A DNA stretch of 64,000 nt, taken from positions 1,074,929,740 through 1,074,993,739 of the forward strand of contig NC_056732.1 in the NCBI RefSeq assembly GCF_019279795.1. Direction: 5' to 3'. The notes under the pieces are model-generated. The model had not been told where the DNA came from, made no database searches, and saw only the letters and a program-made list of their open reading frames with translations. This document shows positions 32,158-43,585 of this stretch, piece after piece; position 1 is the first letter of the stretch, and each line of letters begins with the position of its first letter. This DNA comes from Protopterus annectens (taxonomy: Eukaryota > Chordata > Ceratodontiformes > Protopteridae). A program made the position numbers and the translations under genes.

Positions 32158-34150
32158 TCTGAAGCCCCTAAGGCTGTTTTTTGTGGCCATAAGCTGTCCC
32201 CAGCAGATGGCCACACTCGATGTGCGTCTTGGGGTTGAACACCTGTCTTCTGGTTGTACCATTTGTGCAGGGTTCAAGTTGGTGCTGGCGGGTCTTTTAC
32301 CCCCAGATACTGCCTCTGCCCTCCAGTCAGCAACCTGTTGCTGTGAGTTCTCCTCCGGCTGGGACTCAACCTCCCTTAAAGTTGGAAGGATTCTTCTAGG
32401 GAGAGACAGAAGGAGAGGCACAGGAGAAGCACCACAAGAGGAGGCTTCCAGTTCGGCTCCTCCATCTAAGCGGGCTTCCCCTGTGCCTTCCTCCTCCTCG
32501 GCTCCACTCCCCTCGGTTCTCTCCTGGACCCGAGGAGGAGGAGGCTAGCCCTTCCAGGAGGTCACCGAGGCGGCTCTCTAGGTCCGCGTGGCCTCCTCTA
32601 GATCGACCTTTTCTATGGCTGATATGGACCGGATGATGAGGAAATTCATCCAGGCCCAAATGCAAATGGGAGTGCTAGCTCCTTCTCCGACCCATACCAC
32701 GGGTTATTTGGATCCGTGGGTCGGATCCGATAGGTCGCGCACCTCCGATCCCCCATCCCTTGAGTGCTTGGTGCCGAGGCGAGCCTCGGATCGAGGAGCT
32801 GGTGTGTCTTCGGCTCCGTCCAGGTCGGAGCACACTGGTCTCGGATCCGGCGGGATCCAGTGGTGGGTCGGCTCGGGCTTAGAGAAGCTGGCTCCCCTCG
32901 GCTTTCAACGTTATGGAAAGGGCACTGTCGAGGACATCCGGACCCCGGTCTCCATCCCGCACTCCATTGCAGTTGGGCCAGGCCCCCACCAGCCGGTCCC
33001 AGGGACAGCCCGCCTCGATGTCCCAAGTGGTTCCCTTGGAACATCCATCTGCTGAAGAGTACTCCTCGGACAGCCCCGATGAAGTACCTGCGCAAGTGCA
33101 AGAGGAGGCACATGGACTCCCCTGAGTCCGTCACTGAAGACACGGACTTGGATGAAGGGAAGGCTCCCCTAGGTCACCCCTGAGGACGTCTCATTTGGAG
33201 ACATCATGGAGATGTTAAGGATCAGGGGGTGGTCTGCCCCAAGGCTTCTTCGGACGAGTCTGTGTTCTTGGAGGCATTCGGCGGGCCCTTCTACCTCTTG
33301 GGTGTCCCTCCTGCTGACCCCTGGTAGATCTTATATCTATCAGGCGTGGAAGGATCCGGACACCATTGAGCCTATCCCTAAGCGCCCGGACCGCATTCTT
33401 TCTCCTCCATCAGACCGCACCCACTGGAGTAAGGGTCCCCAGTAGATGCCATGATGATGGCTGCAGCCACTGAAAGAGGAATTGGCCCAGGAGAGTCCCT
33501 CCGTCCATCCTCCGGGCAAGGAGTCCCGTTCGATGGATCGCATTGGGAAGCGAGTTTTAGTTCAGCGACCTTCTCCTTGAGGCGCTGAACTACATGGCAC
33601 ATGTCATTAGGATGCAGCGAGATCTGATTAAAGAATACGCTGCATCTCCCCGAGTCCATCTCGAGTGAGGATAAACAGGTTTACTCCACCCGAATGGCCA
33701 CTCTCAGATCTGTATCCAATACATCTATCGGCTGCTGTCTCATGCTACTGAGGGAGGCAGGCCTTGTCATGAGGCGACAGGCCTGGCTCCGCCATTGTGA
33801 TTTTGCTGAGCCCTTCTTTGATGGTTCTGCCTTGTTTGGCAAGACTGTTGACATTAGTCCAGGCTGTCTGCCGTCGAGTCCGCTTCTCAGCTCCCCAGAG
33901 GTCCTTCTCTAAGAACCAAAAGGGACAGAAGAAGATGTGGTTCGCAGTCCCAACCTGCTCCGGATAACCAGTCCTTCCGTGGCAGAGGAGGGGAGGTCGT
34001 CGTGCCAGAGGCAGGGGGCTCCTGGCAATTTTGGGTCCAGAGAACCCTTCTCTGAGAGACCCACGAGCAGCCCTGAAGGGTTGCCCGGCTGTCCGTCTCT
34101 GGAGGCAGTCGATGCACCTGACTTCTTGGGAGTCCATAACAACAGACAGT
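32158..34150 (+). pseudogene. DIRS-B ORF1 (gag-like), heavily frameshifted
   Basis: ATG 32158 (MSEAPKAVFCGHKL) parallels the MSEK start of DIRS-A ORF1, and a CGHKLSPADGH/RC pattern suggests the remains of its Cys/His array. Pieces in different frames follow: Ser/Pro-rich (32183-32548), a helix-like DMDRMMRKFIQAQMQM (about 32615-32670) and an Arg/Ser-rich basic part (32700-33180). The later piece 33690-33900 resembles the DIRS-A segment with CRAAVTGSVLRRHAWL (here LMLLREAGLVMRRQAWL). No frame is open for more than about 170 codons. Confidence 0.7.
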
Positions 34151-34299
34151 TGGGTGCTTCGATCTTGACTTATTCAGAGGATATTCAATACCCTAATCAA
34201 GATTCCCAAATCTCGCAGCCTCCCAGATGTTCCACCCGACCAAAAATCGAGCAGCTGCTAGGAAAAAAGAGCCATCCAGCGTCCCCCAGATCAAGCGGA

Positions 34300-34900
34300 T
34301 TAGGGTTTTACTCCAGGTTCTTTTGGTGCCAAAGAAGATGGGGACTTAAGACCAATTTTAGACCTTTCCCTGTTGAACCTGTCAGTAACCAAGCAAAAGT
34401 TCGGATGGTCACCCTGCAATCTATACTCCCCTTTTGAGGAGAACGACTGGATGTGTTCCATAGACCTCAAGGATGCGTACTACCACATTCGGATGGACAG
34501 GCGATCCAGGAGGTTTCTTCGCTTCGGCTGGGAGCCAGTCATTATCAGTTCAGGGTCCTCCCTTTGGTCTCACCTCAGCCCCAGGGTGTTTACCAAGGTG
34601 TTAGCGGTGGTAGCGGCCCACCTGAGGCTCCAGGGATTACAGGTCTTTCTGTACCTGCATCATCAAGGCATCTTCTGTGCTCAGCCAGGGATTACTTCCT
34701 TCAACTAGCACCAAGGCTGGGCATCACGATCAACTGGGAGAAATCTTTTCTGAATCCAACTCAAATTATAGATTTCATAGGAGGAAGACTAGACACCAGA
34801 TCAATGCGAGCCTTCCTCACCCCAGACCGTATCGTCAGCCTGAGGTGTCATGTGACAGCAATCCTTCAACCATCTCCAACTGCAGCTTGGTCCTGAGGGC
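34300..34900 (+). pseudogene. DIRS-B reverse transcriptase
   Basis: Palm blocks are present in several frames: CSIDLKDAYYHIRMDRRSRRF (about 34450-34513), SPRVFTKVLAVVAAHLRLQG (about 34580-34640), and then VFLYLHHQGIF. The catalytic box is therefore YLHH (34652-34663) instead of YLDD, so both aspartates are gone. A downstream LGITINWEKSFL segment corresponds to the DIRS-A GYTVNENKSKL region. Inactive. Confidence 0.8.
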
Positions 34901-35560
34901 CCTAGGTTCTATGGCGGCAGCTATCCGCTTCTAATTCATGGCAGGTTCTTCAATGGACCCTTCAAGTTCAGTGGTCTCCTCTTTGTTGGTCAGAAGGCGT
35001 GTGGGACTCCCTTCTGTGGTGGCTTCTTTCTCCGAAGACCTTTTGCGCTGCATTTCCCGAGCCACAGTGACCACGGGCCTTCTTGCCTATTGTCCAAGGC
35101 ACGTGGAATCCCACAGAGTTGCATATAAATGTCCTGGAAATGAGGCGGTGCTCTAAGCGTTGCAGCACTTCACCGCGTTCTTCCTACAGGGACTATTGCG
35201 ATTCAGACAGACAACATGTCCGTAGTCTGGTATATCAACAAGCAGAGGCCATGAGAGTCTGGGAATGGGCAATTTCCAGAAAGTCCAACATCCTTCCTCA
35301 GTCTTCAAGTAGCGAAGAAGATGCTTCCCCACCAGGGAGTTCGAGGATGCTCTGGTGCATGCTTGGATGCCTACCCTCCACTTCCTCTGATGCAGAGGTT
35401 TCTGCAGAAAGCCAACAGTTTGGGGAGCAGAATGATTCTCATTGCCCCATTCTGGGGTCTCACAAAATCAATCCACCATGGATTCTGGAGATCTCATCTC
35501 TCGCCCTCTGGGAATGCCAGTTCCCAATCTGCGGACCCTGAAGTTGACAGCTTGGCTGCT
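34900..35560 (+). pseudogene. DIRS-B RNase H and linker remnants
   Basis: Fragments in changing frames correspond to the DIRS-A RNase H/linker block. One is PTELHINVLEMRR (about 35109-35150), matching QIHLHINQKEML. Another reads as the end of a DNMSVVWYINKQR segment (about 35210-35250). A third gives LIAPFWGLTKSI (about 35436-35471), matching ILIAPDWPHQHW. The first catalytic block is not legible. Confidence 0.62.
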
Positions 35561-36402
35561 CCAATTCCAACCTTAATTAGGACTTCTTCACGGTCAAAGC
35601 CATTTTGGTGGCTGCTCATAAACCTTCCACCAGACAGGTTTATCGGAGTAAATGGAAGAGGTTCTCTATATGGGCAGGACAGAGAACTGTGGATCCTTTT
35701 CAGCACGTATCTGTGCGGTGCTAAATTATCTAACAGTCCTGTTACATCAAGGGGCCAGTTCTTATTATCACATTGGCAAAACCTTTCTCAAAGGAGTTTT
35801 GTTAAGGCCTCCAGTCAAGGAGGTTGTAGGACTTGTCTTTAGTCCTGCAGGCCCTTACTGCTCCTCCCTTCGAGCCTGCAGCTTCTGCTGATTTAAAATA
35901 CCTTTCCTGGAAGACTGCCTTTCTGGTAGCTATCACTTCAGCCAGAAGGGTGTCTGAGCTTCAGGCTCTATGTGTCAAACCGCCTTATCTTTCTTTCTTC
36001 CCTGATAGGGTGTGCCTCAGGACCAATCCATCTTTTCTTCTGAAGGTCTCTTCTGAATCCAATATTAACCAGTCAATCAATTTGCCTGTCTTTTTTCCCA
36101 AGTATTCAAACAAAGGAGAATACAAATTACATTCATTGGATGTTCATAGACAATTACGTTTTTATATTAACAGGACAGCTGGCCACAGGAAATTAGATCA
36201 GCTGTTCGTCTCCTTTACTAAATTTGAAGCAGTGTCTAAAGTCACTCTATCTAAATGGATTGCTAATTGCATTCTGCAGGCATATGACACTTCAGGCAGA
36301 CCTGCTCCTCAGATTTTATTTCTCATTACAAGGTGGATGTTGTTTCTAGAGGAAGAGCATCCTTTGGCTCAGGGTGTTCGGAACATCCTTAGATTCAGGT
36401 AG
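35560..36402 (+). pseudogene. DIRS-B tyrosine recombinase
   Basis: The 190-codon frame 35833-36402 matches the DIRS-A recombinase closely (ADLKYLSWKTAFLVAITSARRVSELQAL). It keeps the box I arginine at 35947-35949 and the Glu of RVSEL that DIRS-A has lost. The N-terminal half (about 35580-35830) lies in other frames. The C-terminal end departs from the family: after SKWIANCILQAYDTSGRPAPQ the H-x-x-R and nucleophile Tyr blocks are scrambled, apparently by a deletion. The protein could not carry out strand exchange. Confidence 0.84.
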
Positions 36403-36419
36403 CTAGGGACTCTGTCCCA

Positions 36420-36480
36420 AAATCTGCCTACTTCAGATTTAGAAGTTATGTACTCACCATAACGTTCCATCTGAGTAGGT
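36420..36480 (+). repeat. DIRS-B internal complementary region
   Basis: AATCTGCCTACTTCAGAT is the complement of the left end, and the following TTAGAAGTTATGTACTCACC is the complement of the right end. They abut, reproducing the joined ends of a circle. Confidence 0.9.
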
Positions 36481-36549
36481 GACTTCCCCTGACCTTTATA
36501 GGTATTTATGCTGTTTTAGTATACTGTGGTCAGTATTTTGAGGCAAACT

Positions 36550-36663
36550 CAATCTGAGGTCAGTCAGGGCTTGGCAAGGGGTTATGGGTAAGAGGGAGCC
36601 TAGAGCCTAAGCAATGAAGTCACCTACTCAGATGGAACGTTATGGTGAGTACATAACTTCTAA
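36550..36663 (+). repeat. DIRS-B right inverted terminal repeat
   Basis: Inverted copy of the left end plus a right-only extension (GGAACGTTATGGTGAGTACA onward) ending AACTTCTAA at 36663. ERV gag sequence resumes at 36664. Confidence 0.88.
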
Positions 36664-37083
36664 TTTCTGGCCATCCCCAGTCTTTTGAAAACTGACCAAG
36701 ACAGGATAAAGGGATCCCTTTTTACTGGTCTGTACTGCCTTCTTAACCATTTTACCTGTTGTAGTAACTTCTTATTAGTATCTTGTAATTCCCTTAATGC
36801 TGATTTTTTTCCCTTTTGAGAGCTTCAGTATACCAAGAATAAAATACAGCCCATTGTTCCCCACTTGTTTTGTTTTTCTACTCTTCCAAAATGCCCATCA
36901 AATTCCCAGTTTATCCTTATCATACGTTCCATTTAAAGGAAATACTTCACCAGGGCAGTTTTTAGTAAGCTGAAACCATTCATTCAAATACAAACAACTT
37001 TCCTTTCCATAATTATGATACATAAAATATGCAGGTGTTTCCTTTGCATGGATTTGATCCTGCCTACTTAACTTTGTTCCCAT
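36664..37083 (-). pseudogene. gag: ERV gag, matrix N-terminal region
   Basis: The minus-strand ATG at 37081-37083 opens MGTKLSRQDQ. The glycine after Met is what N-myristoylated retroviral matrix proteins have, so I take it as the gag start in preference to the upstream in-frame Met at 37134. About 60 codons are open (to about 36898). The frame then breaks, and 36664-36897 is A/T-rich remnant sequence. DIRS-B separates this piece from the rest of gag. Confidence 0.68.
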
Positions 37084-37485
37084 TTTCCCTATTAAGACGT
37101 ACCTTGTAGATACTGGATCCCGGTAATTCAACAAAAATGATTACACCAATTCACACACCATTCGGGGAGGGAAGGGTAGGGATTCTGTCATTGTGCAATG
37201 ACAGAGGAAGGGTTTCGATCAGCCTTTTCCCACAACACCCCCTTGCTTTCATCCCATCATGAGCTCAAAATGTACAGCTGCAGTATGGCGATTGGGAAAA
37301 TGGGACAGATAGGTACTGTGTCTGGAACTGACCATGCTTTCAAACCATCTAAGCATACTCATATCTACATCCCAACTTGCTATAGGCTCGTGAATTTAAT
37401 TTAACAGCACCCACCTATGTCCCAGCATGCTATGGGCTCATGAATCTTAATTTAATCTTTTTTCCTCATTTATACAGTAACAACA

Positions 37486-37545
<60 letters not shown>

Positions 37546-37651
37546 ATATCTCTCATACCTCTACCTTTCAGTCTTCTGTCTTGAGGGTACCACACTCGAC
37601 ACAAGGCACCTCTTTGTGTTAATTTCTTTTTTTGTCATATGTGCATACACA
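37084..37651 (-). other. Probable ERV leader with a short duplication and (CA)n
   Basis: Upstream of the gag start on the minus strand. It holds a 40-bp unit repeated twice with changes (CCCAACTTGCTATAGGCTCG at about 37371 and CCCAGCATGCTATGGGCTCA at about 37423). A (CA)n tract follows at about 37490-37541. No LTR-like sequence lies next to it. The primer binding site and the matching LTR are found only at 53.47-54.24 kb. Confidence 0.5.
37490..37541. repeat. (CA)n microsatellite
   Basis: About 24 CA units. Nearby histidine/threonine-run frames are artefacts. Confidence 0.96.
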
Positions 37652-38739
37652 TTAAAGGAGAACTACACCCACAAACTGAAAAAAACATGTTTTTCAGCAA
37701 ATCTTGAACTTTTCTATATTGCTAATGCCTCTTTCTCAATATAAATGGTTACTGTTAGTTTTTAATTTGTTATACCCGAAAATGATCAGAAGGAGGCTGC
37801 CATGGCTAGCATGATTTTGTTTTACAGTCAATGCCTTCACCTTCCTGATATCATGTTAGAGGAACAGAATAAATGTTTATGATGAAAGGATCATTTACTT
37901 TGGTTTTCTGTGTCATCAGTTTACAACTTTGCTGCGATTGGCTACTTTTCACTGTCATCAATTTGCGTCTTTAATTACTTTGCTTCTTTTGATTTTCATT
38001 AGTGGCCATCTCTGTTATAGCATTTTACGGAATGTTTGAATGACAGTCTTGAAAATGTAGCTGAGTTAATTGCTGTTTTCAACTGTAGTTCAGTATTCCA
38101 AGTGTGAGAAATCTAAGCCCTGTGATTAAGAGGTGCTACTTGGGCTGAGATGGTGTGTGTCACATTCACAGTTTTAAATATTGTAAATGAATAAAGTCTT
38201 TGATGTTAATCTTCTTTCCCCAACTTACTGACTTGTCTCAAGAAAGCAATGTATACAATGCAAAAATTCAAAACACCAGAAGAAACATGCACTTCTATAG
38301 AAATTACAGTGTAGGAAAAAAGCAATATCAAATACTAATAGAAAGAAGAATTAGATGAACATAGTGCCACAAAGAATGAAAGCAAATGAGTTTTATTAAA
38401 AGGAGGGGCATTTGCATCTGAAAACTAGCCTTGAAAGCTCTTCCTTTGTTCAGAGTCCAGGTTACACTATTTCTCTGACGTGTGATGCTTGCAATCTGTA
38501 ACTGATAAGGTACATTTAAATGTCATTGTTTGAGGCATTGTTTTCTTAATGGCTCTGTAGCTGGGATAGTAACCTAACTTAATTACTCTGCAACTCTTTG
38601 TAGCCTTTGTGATGCAACAGATGAGACAGATGCAGGAAAGAAAGCAAACAATTATTAAATTATGTTTTTGTGTGTGTGAAGTGTGTAGTGTTGGATTACA
38701 GGGAAGGACAATCCATTTTTGATCAGAGTTCTCCTTTAA
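37652..38739. mobile_element. T2/Kolobok-like non-autonomous DNA transposon (TTAA duplication)
   Basis: The element starts TTAA-AGGAGAACT (37652-37664) and ends AGTTCTCCT-TTAA (38727-38739), a perfect 9-bp inverted end flanked by TTAA on both sides. The consensus TTAAAGGRR is known for the T2 family of Xenopus MITEs (Kolobok group). The 1.08-kb interior has no ORF that fits a transposase. piggyBac-type elements also use TTAA, but their ends usually start with CC, so T2/Kolobok fits better. Confidence 0.75.
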
Positions 38740-39060
38740 GTAAACTTGTCCTTATTTCCTGTGGGGTCCTGACACTATTACTTTTCATGCACCTGTCTGG
38801 CACACAGTCATTCACAAACAGTTATTCACTCATTCCACTCTTTAAACTACAATTATCTAAAAAAAATCCTCACAGATCAATTTTCCCCATCTAGTCTAGC
38901 ATATTTACACAGCCTGAATAGTTAGGTACCTGAATAGTTCTGTTTGCATAACTTGAGCACTAAACCAGGACACCTTTTGTTGGAGAGGGTTCCCCTGCAC
39001 CCTAGTGGCAGGAGTGTGCAGTTAGAACTCATCTGATTGATGGTTGATAGAACAAGACTC
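38740..39060. other. Unassigned sequence, possibly ERV leader
   Basis: There is no ORF and no repeat match I can see within the window. By position it lies between the TTAA element and the 5' region of CR1-C. It may be leader DNA of the provirus, but there is no positive evidence. Confidence 0.3.
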
Positions 39061-39420
39061 AGTTTTCAGCTTTTTTATTGGGTAATTTATTTAAATCAGT
39101 TTGCTGTTGTTTTCTACATAAGCGCAGTGTTTGTGTGGGTTTATGCTTGTTTGCGCATTGTGCACTGCTGAGCAGCGGTGGGTACCATTGGTGGTTATAG
39201 ACAAAAATACTTCTGCTTGCAAATTTTCCCTTAGTACTCTGCTGGTGCTCCATTGGTGAGTTTTCACGATTATCCCTCACTGACAAATGATACATTTAGA
39301 AAAGATCCTGTGGTGCCAGCACAGATCCTACCCACTAACCATTTGTATATTTTGTTCACTTCTCCTGTCCTCTACTTTACCTGGTCCTTCCTGTCCTCTC
39401 CCTGTTTTCTGACTACATTA

Positions 39421-40720
39421 TGGATGGACAATTTTCCACAGTTTCTCCAGCCAGCCTGGTCGACATGGGCATCCTGAGGCAATGTAGCAATTGCCTCATG
39501 TACACTAACAACCCACTTTTTCTAGTCCACACAAATTCATTATGTGAGAGATGCATCTATATCAAGAACCTAGAATCCATTCTGTCTCACTCACCAGCAT
39601 ACCTCTCAAGTGTACCTCATTACCTCATTTGGGGTCTTAAAAATGTCATGTTCCTCGAAGTTCCTCAAAGTTCCACATTGAAAGAGTCTGTCACACATTC
39701 AGTTTTAGGAATTTATTTAAGTGAAATCCATGGTAAATAGAAATTAATCATATTAATTCATTAAACGATCTTCTTTGTAAGTAAAACCAGCATATTTTAA
39801 CCATCCTATGACCTTCCTAGTTGAAGGTGTTAGTAAGCCATTAGTATGTGTTCCACATTTTGCCCATTTGTTCCACATTATGAGAGCTATTGTTCCTCGT
39901 TTTGGATATGGAAGGTTGAGAGCTGTGCTCACCAGTCAGTTCATCTGATACTAAGCAGGTTGTCAGCAGGCACACCTCACCTCCTGCACCTACTAAACTA
40001 ACAACACATAAACCTACACATGTGGAGGTCCTACCAGAAGCTTACCTAAACATCAGAGAGCTCACAAACACAAGCACGAGTCACATAATTCATCCTCTGC
40101 AGAACATAGTACACATGATATATCACACACCAGTGTCTCATCAGTCAAGCCCTTAAGGCATAGCACAAAAACAAACATCTTAGTCATAGGTGACTCAACT
40201 GTGAGACACACAGATGCCCTCTCACCAGGTTGGATAAGGAAAAAGTCAACAGTCAGCTGTCTGTCAGGTGCCAGGATCCACCACATCACACAGGCACTCA
40301 AGTCTGTCAACAACAAGCACTGTTATGACTCCGTCATAGTCCATGTTGGTGTGAACAACTTGAGATGTACCTCACTGGACTATATGAAGAGAGACATGAC
40401 TGAGCTCTCTGATTGTGTGCCTCAGGCAGGTATATCCCTAGCCTTAAGCAGCATTTTACCTTCACCTAGGATGATACCTTGATACAAACAAAAAATGATT
40501 GACTTCAGCAGTTGGCTTAGTTTCTTGTGTCATTCAAATGGAATCCACTATCTGTTAGCTTGGGATGATATGGTCAACAAACCTCAATGCTTTGCCAGAG
40601 ATGGTCTACATCTGTCACCCCTGGGATTTAGGTTACTGGCTAAAGCTCTTGCTACCCCCATAGTGCCATATTTAGGCAATATCACAAGAACAAAATTCCT
40701 GATGTATAAATACCCTCTAA
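39421..40720 (+). pseudogene. CR1-C ORF1, split by a MITE-like insertion
   Basis: 39421-39596 encodes the N-terminal Cys4 module: GILRQCSNCLMYTNNP, then CERCIYIKNLES. After the insertion (39597-39930) the esterase part resumes with a VIGDSTVRHTDALS-like block (about 40183-40220). Block III (VGVNNLRCTSLDY, about 40350-40390) follows, where VND is changed to VNN. The D-x-x-H block RDGLHLSPLGFRLLA (about 40600-40645) is intact. The stop at 40482-40484 (TGA for TQY) and others make it dead. Confidence 0.8.
39597..39930. mobile_element. MITE-like element with CTCTCAA / TTGAGAG ends
   Basis: The inserted block starts TACCTCTCAAGTGTACCTCA and ends GGAAGGTTGAGAGCTGTG, giving short imperfect inverted ends. 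Internal TGTTCCTCG text recurs near both ends (about 39649 and 39890). It splits CR1-C ORF1. Similar ends flank repeats at 48.65-48.95 and 49.0-49.55 kb. Confidence 0.6.
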
Positions 40721-40737
40721 AAACAACTTCAGGGTTA

Positions 40738-41380
40738 TGCTGCTAAATGCTAGAAGTCTAAATCAGAAACTGCACTCACTGGAAGCAGTCCTCACCTTGG
40801 ATGATGCTGACATTTGTGCAGTCACTGAGACCTGGTTTAACGCTGAGGAGAGCACCACAGCTATACTAGGTTACATTTCCTTCCACACGTTCGGATCATA
40901 AACTGAAGGTGTGAGAACTAAAGGAGATGGTTTATCAATATTCATTAAAGATAAATGCACCTCTAGATTGGTTAAACAGCATGATTCTCTTGAATTACTT
41001 CAGGTGCAATTGACTGTAGGTAAGACCCCTCTTCAGGTCATTGCCAATTATAGGACCCCTCCATGAATCAGGACATCCACTCAACCTACTTGGATCTACT
41101 TGAGTCAATCAAGATACAACCAAACACCCTGGTTTTGGATGACTTAAATTACCCATACATTGACTGGGTAAATTATATGTGTTCTAACAAACTTGTGCAA
41201 AGGTTCCTGGACTTCATTAACTCCAATACCCACACGGGGCTCAAACATCCTGGATCTGGTGTTCACCAACATGAGGGACCGCAGCACCACTCCCTTTGTG
41301 TGGTCATCCCTGATAAGATCTGACCACAAATCAGTTTTTCTAGAAGTAACTATAACACAAGACCCCCTTAGCAACAACTA
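40738..41380 (+). pseudogene. CR1-C endonuclease
   Basis: The LLNARSLN start is at about 40740, the VTETWF block at about 40821-40838, and the SDHKSVFLEV block at about 41320-41345. The DDLNYPYIDW segment (41138-41170) corresponds to GDFNYPNIDW, so the conserved GDFN is DDLN here. Several indels. Confidence 0.75.
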
Positions 41381-41754
41381 GACTAAAAAATTTCTCCAAG
41401 CAAATTACAACCTTTTACATGACAGCATAAATAGCTTCATAGCCCCCTCTCCCCACTGATGGAACAGACACCTATGCTGATTTTTACAAGCATCTGTACA
41501 ATTGTATTGGCTTTGCCTTACCTGATAAAACCAAAGTAAAATCTTCAAGGAAAAACAAACCTGCCTGATGGGCAACTGCCATTAATAGACTATACAACAG
41601 GAGAAAGAAATTGCTATCTAAGAGTAGGAAGGAAGGGTCTCAAAACTGGAAACGCTCCCTCCTCAACTTAAACAAGCAAATAATACTCCTAGTGAAGTCC
41701 TCCAAAGCTAACTATGAATCCAAATTAGCTTCCCTAACTTAGGATACCCAGAAG

Positions 41755-43490
41755 GTGCACTTTAGTTACATCTGTAACTTCAAAGGTAAGGCCCAGATTT
41801 GTGCCAAACTCGTAGTTAATGGTACTACATATACAGAATCTGTGGATATAGCAAACCTACTGGCTAACAGGTTCAGTGAAAACTTCACTCCCCTGTCCCT
41901 ACCACATATACCCCAAAGCATCCCTAACACATGTCCCCCACCTAGAATCTCCAAGGAGCAGGTCTTAAGCACCCTATCCAAGGTCAAAAACACAGCCTCT
42001 GTGGGACGAGACAACATTCCGGGCTGTGTTCTACATGGGTTAAAACAGGAATTAGCATCACCATTGGGCACGCTTTTCAACCACAGCCTAAACACTGGCT
42101 TCATCCCAGTGGAATGGAAAACAGCTACCATCATCCCTTTGCACAAAGGGGGTGCATCCACAGACCCCAGGAATTATAGACCTATTAGCCCGACCAGCCT
42201 TATCTGCAAGGCCATGGAACTAATCATCATGGACCTTATTAACAAAGATATAGGAGATCTCCAAATGTTTGACCCCACCCAGTTTGGTTTTGTCAAGGGG
42301 AGATCATGCTTGTTAAACTTGGTGGACATCTTTGAGACAGTCACCAAAGCTGTAGACGAGGGAAAATCTGTGCATAAGGCCTACCTAGACTTAGCCAAGG
42401 CCTTTGACACAGCCCCCCATTCAGGCATAATTGATAAAAACTCACCCAGACTGGTATTAACCTATATATTGTCAGGTGGGTTGTAAACTGGCTCACTGAT
42501 AGCACTCGTACTGTCAAAATAGGGGACTCCACCTCCTCCAAAAGACCCATAACCAGTGGTATTCCACAGTAATCAGTTCTGGGACCCCTACTGTTCGGAA
42601 TCTAAAAAGTACAGGCTAAAACTAAAGGACTGTGGCTGACAAAGTTTGCTGATTACTGCACACTGGGAGCAATCACTGAAACCCCTAGGGATGTCAACAT
42701 CCTGAAAAAAGGTCTTATGCAGACTAATGACTGGTGACAAAGTCATGGTCTTAAACTTAATGCAAAAAAATGCATTATCATCCCCTTCGGCAAAAGTGAT
42801 GTTCCTGCAACCCACCACATCAGTAGCAATATCCTAAGCACACAGTCAGTGGTGAGAGATATGGGCACACAGGTCGACAGCAGCCTTAACTTTGATCACC
42901 ATTTCTCCACAGTGATAAGAAGGGCATTTTATATTGCTCGTCTCATAAGTAAGGGCATTACCTCCAGAAAAAAAGAGGTTATAATCCCCCTGCATTCTTC
43001 TCTCTTCAGACAAATAATAGACTACAATGCTCCCTTTGGTATGTTCCTTTCCAAATACCTGTAGCAAATGAAGATACCACAAAGGTTCCTTATAAAGAAA
43101 ATTCAGGGTCTTCAAGATCTGTCTTATGCAGACAGACTGAAATCATTGTCACTTTATTCTGTGTCATACAGACTGCTTAGAGGTGACCTGTGCCTTACAT
43201 ATAGAGCAATCTCTGACTCAGCTTTAATGGAAATGCTGCACATTCGCAAATCAAATGGCACATGGGTCACTCGCTGAACAGACCTTAACCTGATATGTAA
43301 CATCAACAGAACTTGCTGCAGAGAAAGATGTGTCTCACAGAGGTTGCCCAACCTTTGGAATAAGCTTCCTATTTATGCTAAACAAAGCCCCTCATTGGCC
43401 CTATTTAAGCATAATTTGGATGATTGGATGGGTAACTGGAAATTCATCCTGGCGGTTTCACCTGTGTCCCTCTTGGACAGGGGCAATAGG
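41755..43490 (+). pseudogene. CR1-C reverse transcriptase
   Basis: 41755-42486 is open and has DNIPGCVLHGLKQEL, PLHKGGASTDPRNYRPISPTSL, FGFVKGRSCLLNLVDIFETV and AYLDLAKAFDTAPHSGI. Later pieces carry a stop-interrupted palm. The catalytic box reads KFADYC (about 42640-42657) in place of FADDC, and the preceding PQGS block has a stop (CCACAGTAATCA). Thumb segments at 42849-43064 and 43068-43277 are recognisable. Confidence 0.8.
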
Positions 43491-43585
43491 TGCTTATTTT
43501 AGTGTCTGCTTGAACCAGACACCCTTTGGAACATGGGTTGAACTTGGCTAAGCTTGTGAGGGCCCTGGGGCTCTGTTCATAGGCA

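Larger units (their letters stand above)
31838..36663 (+). mobile_element. DIRS-B: second DIRS-type retrotransposon
   Basis: This is a 4.8-kb DIRS element inserted in ERV gag. The left terminal repeat is about 31838-31970 and the right one about 36550-36663. Shared blocks include GGGCTTGGCAAGGGGTTATG and TCAATGAAGT-like ends; the right repeat is longer by about 30 bases. The internal complementary region at about 36420-36480 again joins the complements of both ends. Gene order matches DIRS-A. It is much more decayed, with frameshifts in every domain and a lost recombinase C-terminus. Numerous GGATCCGA-type motifs give it a higher GC content than the surrounding retroviral DNA. Confidence 0.92.
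39061..43585 (+). mobile_element. CR1-C: older, long CR1 copy
   Basis: Covers ORF1 from ATG 39421 to the 3' UTR near 43585. Its sequence is clearly more diverged from CR1-A/B/F than these are from each other. The 5' part (39061-39420) is T-rich and UTR-like. ORF1 is interrupted at about 39597-39930 by a MITE-like insertion. The RT box is mutated. The terminal 8-bp repeat is absent or eroded (GGCTAAGCTTGTGAGGGCCC then divergence). Confidence 0.85.

Noticed and set aside
37084-37651. A 5' LTR directly upstream of the gag start
   Set aside because: No similarity to the LTR sequence at 53.5 or 9.0/15.6 kb; only a short duplication and a CA tract.
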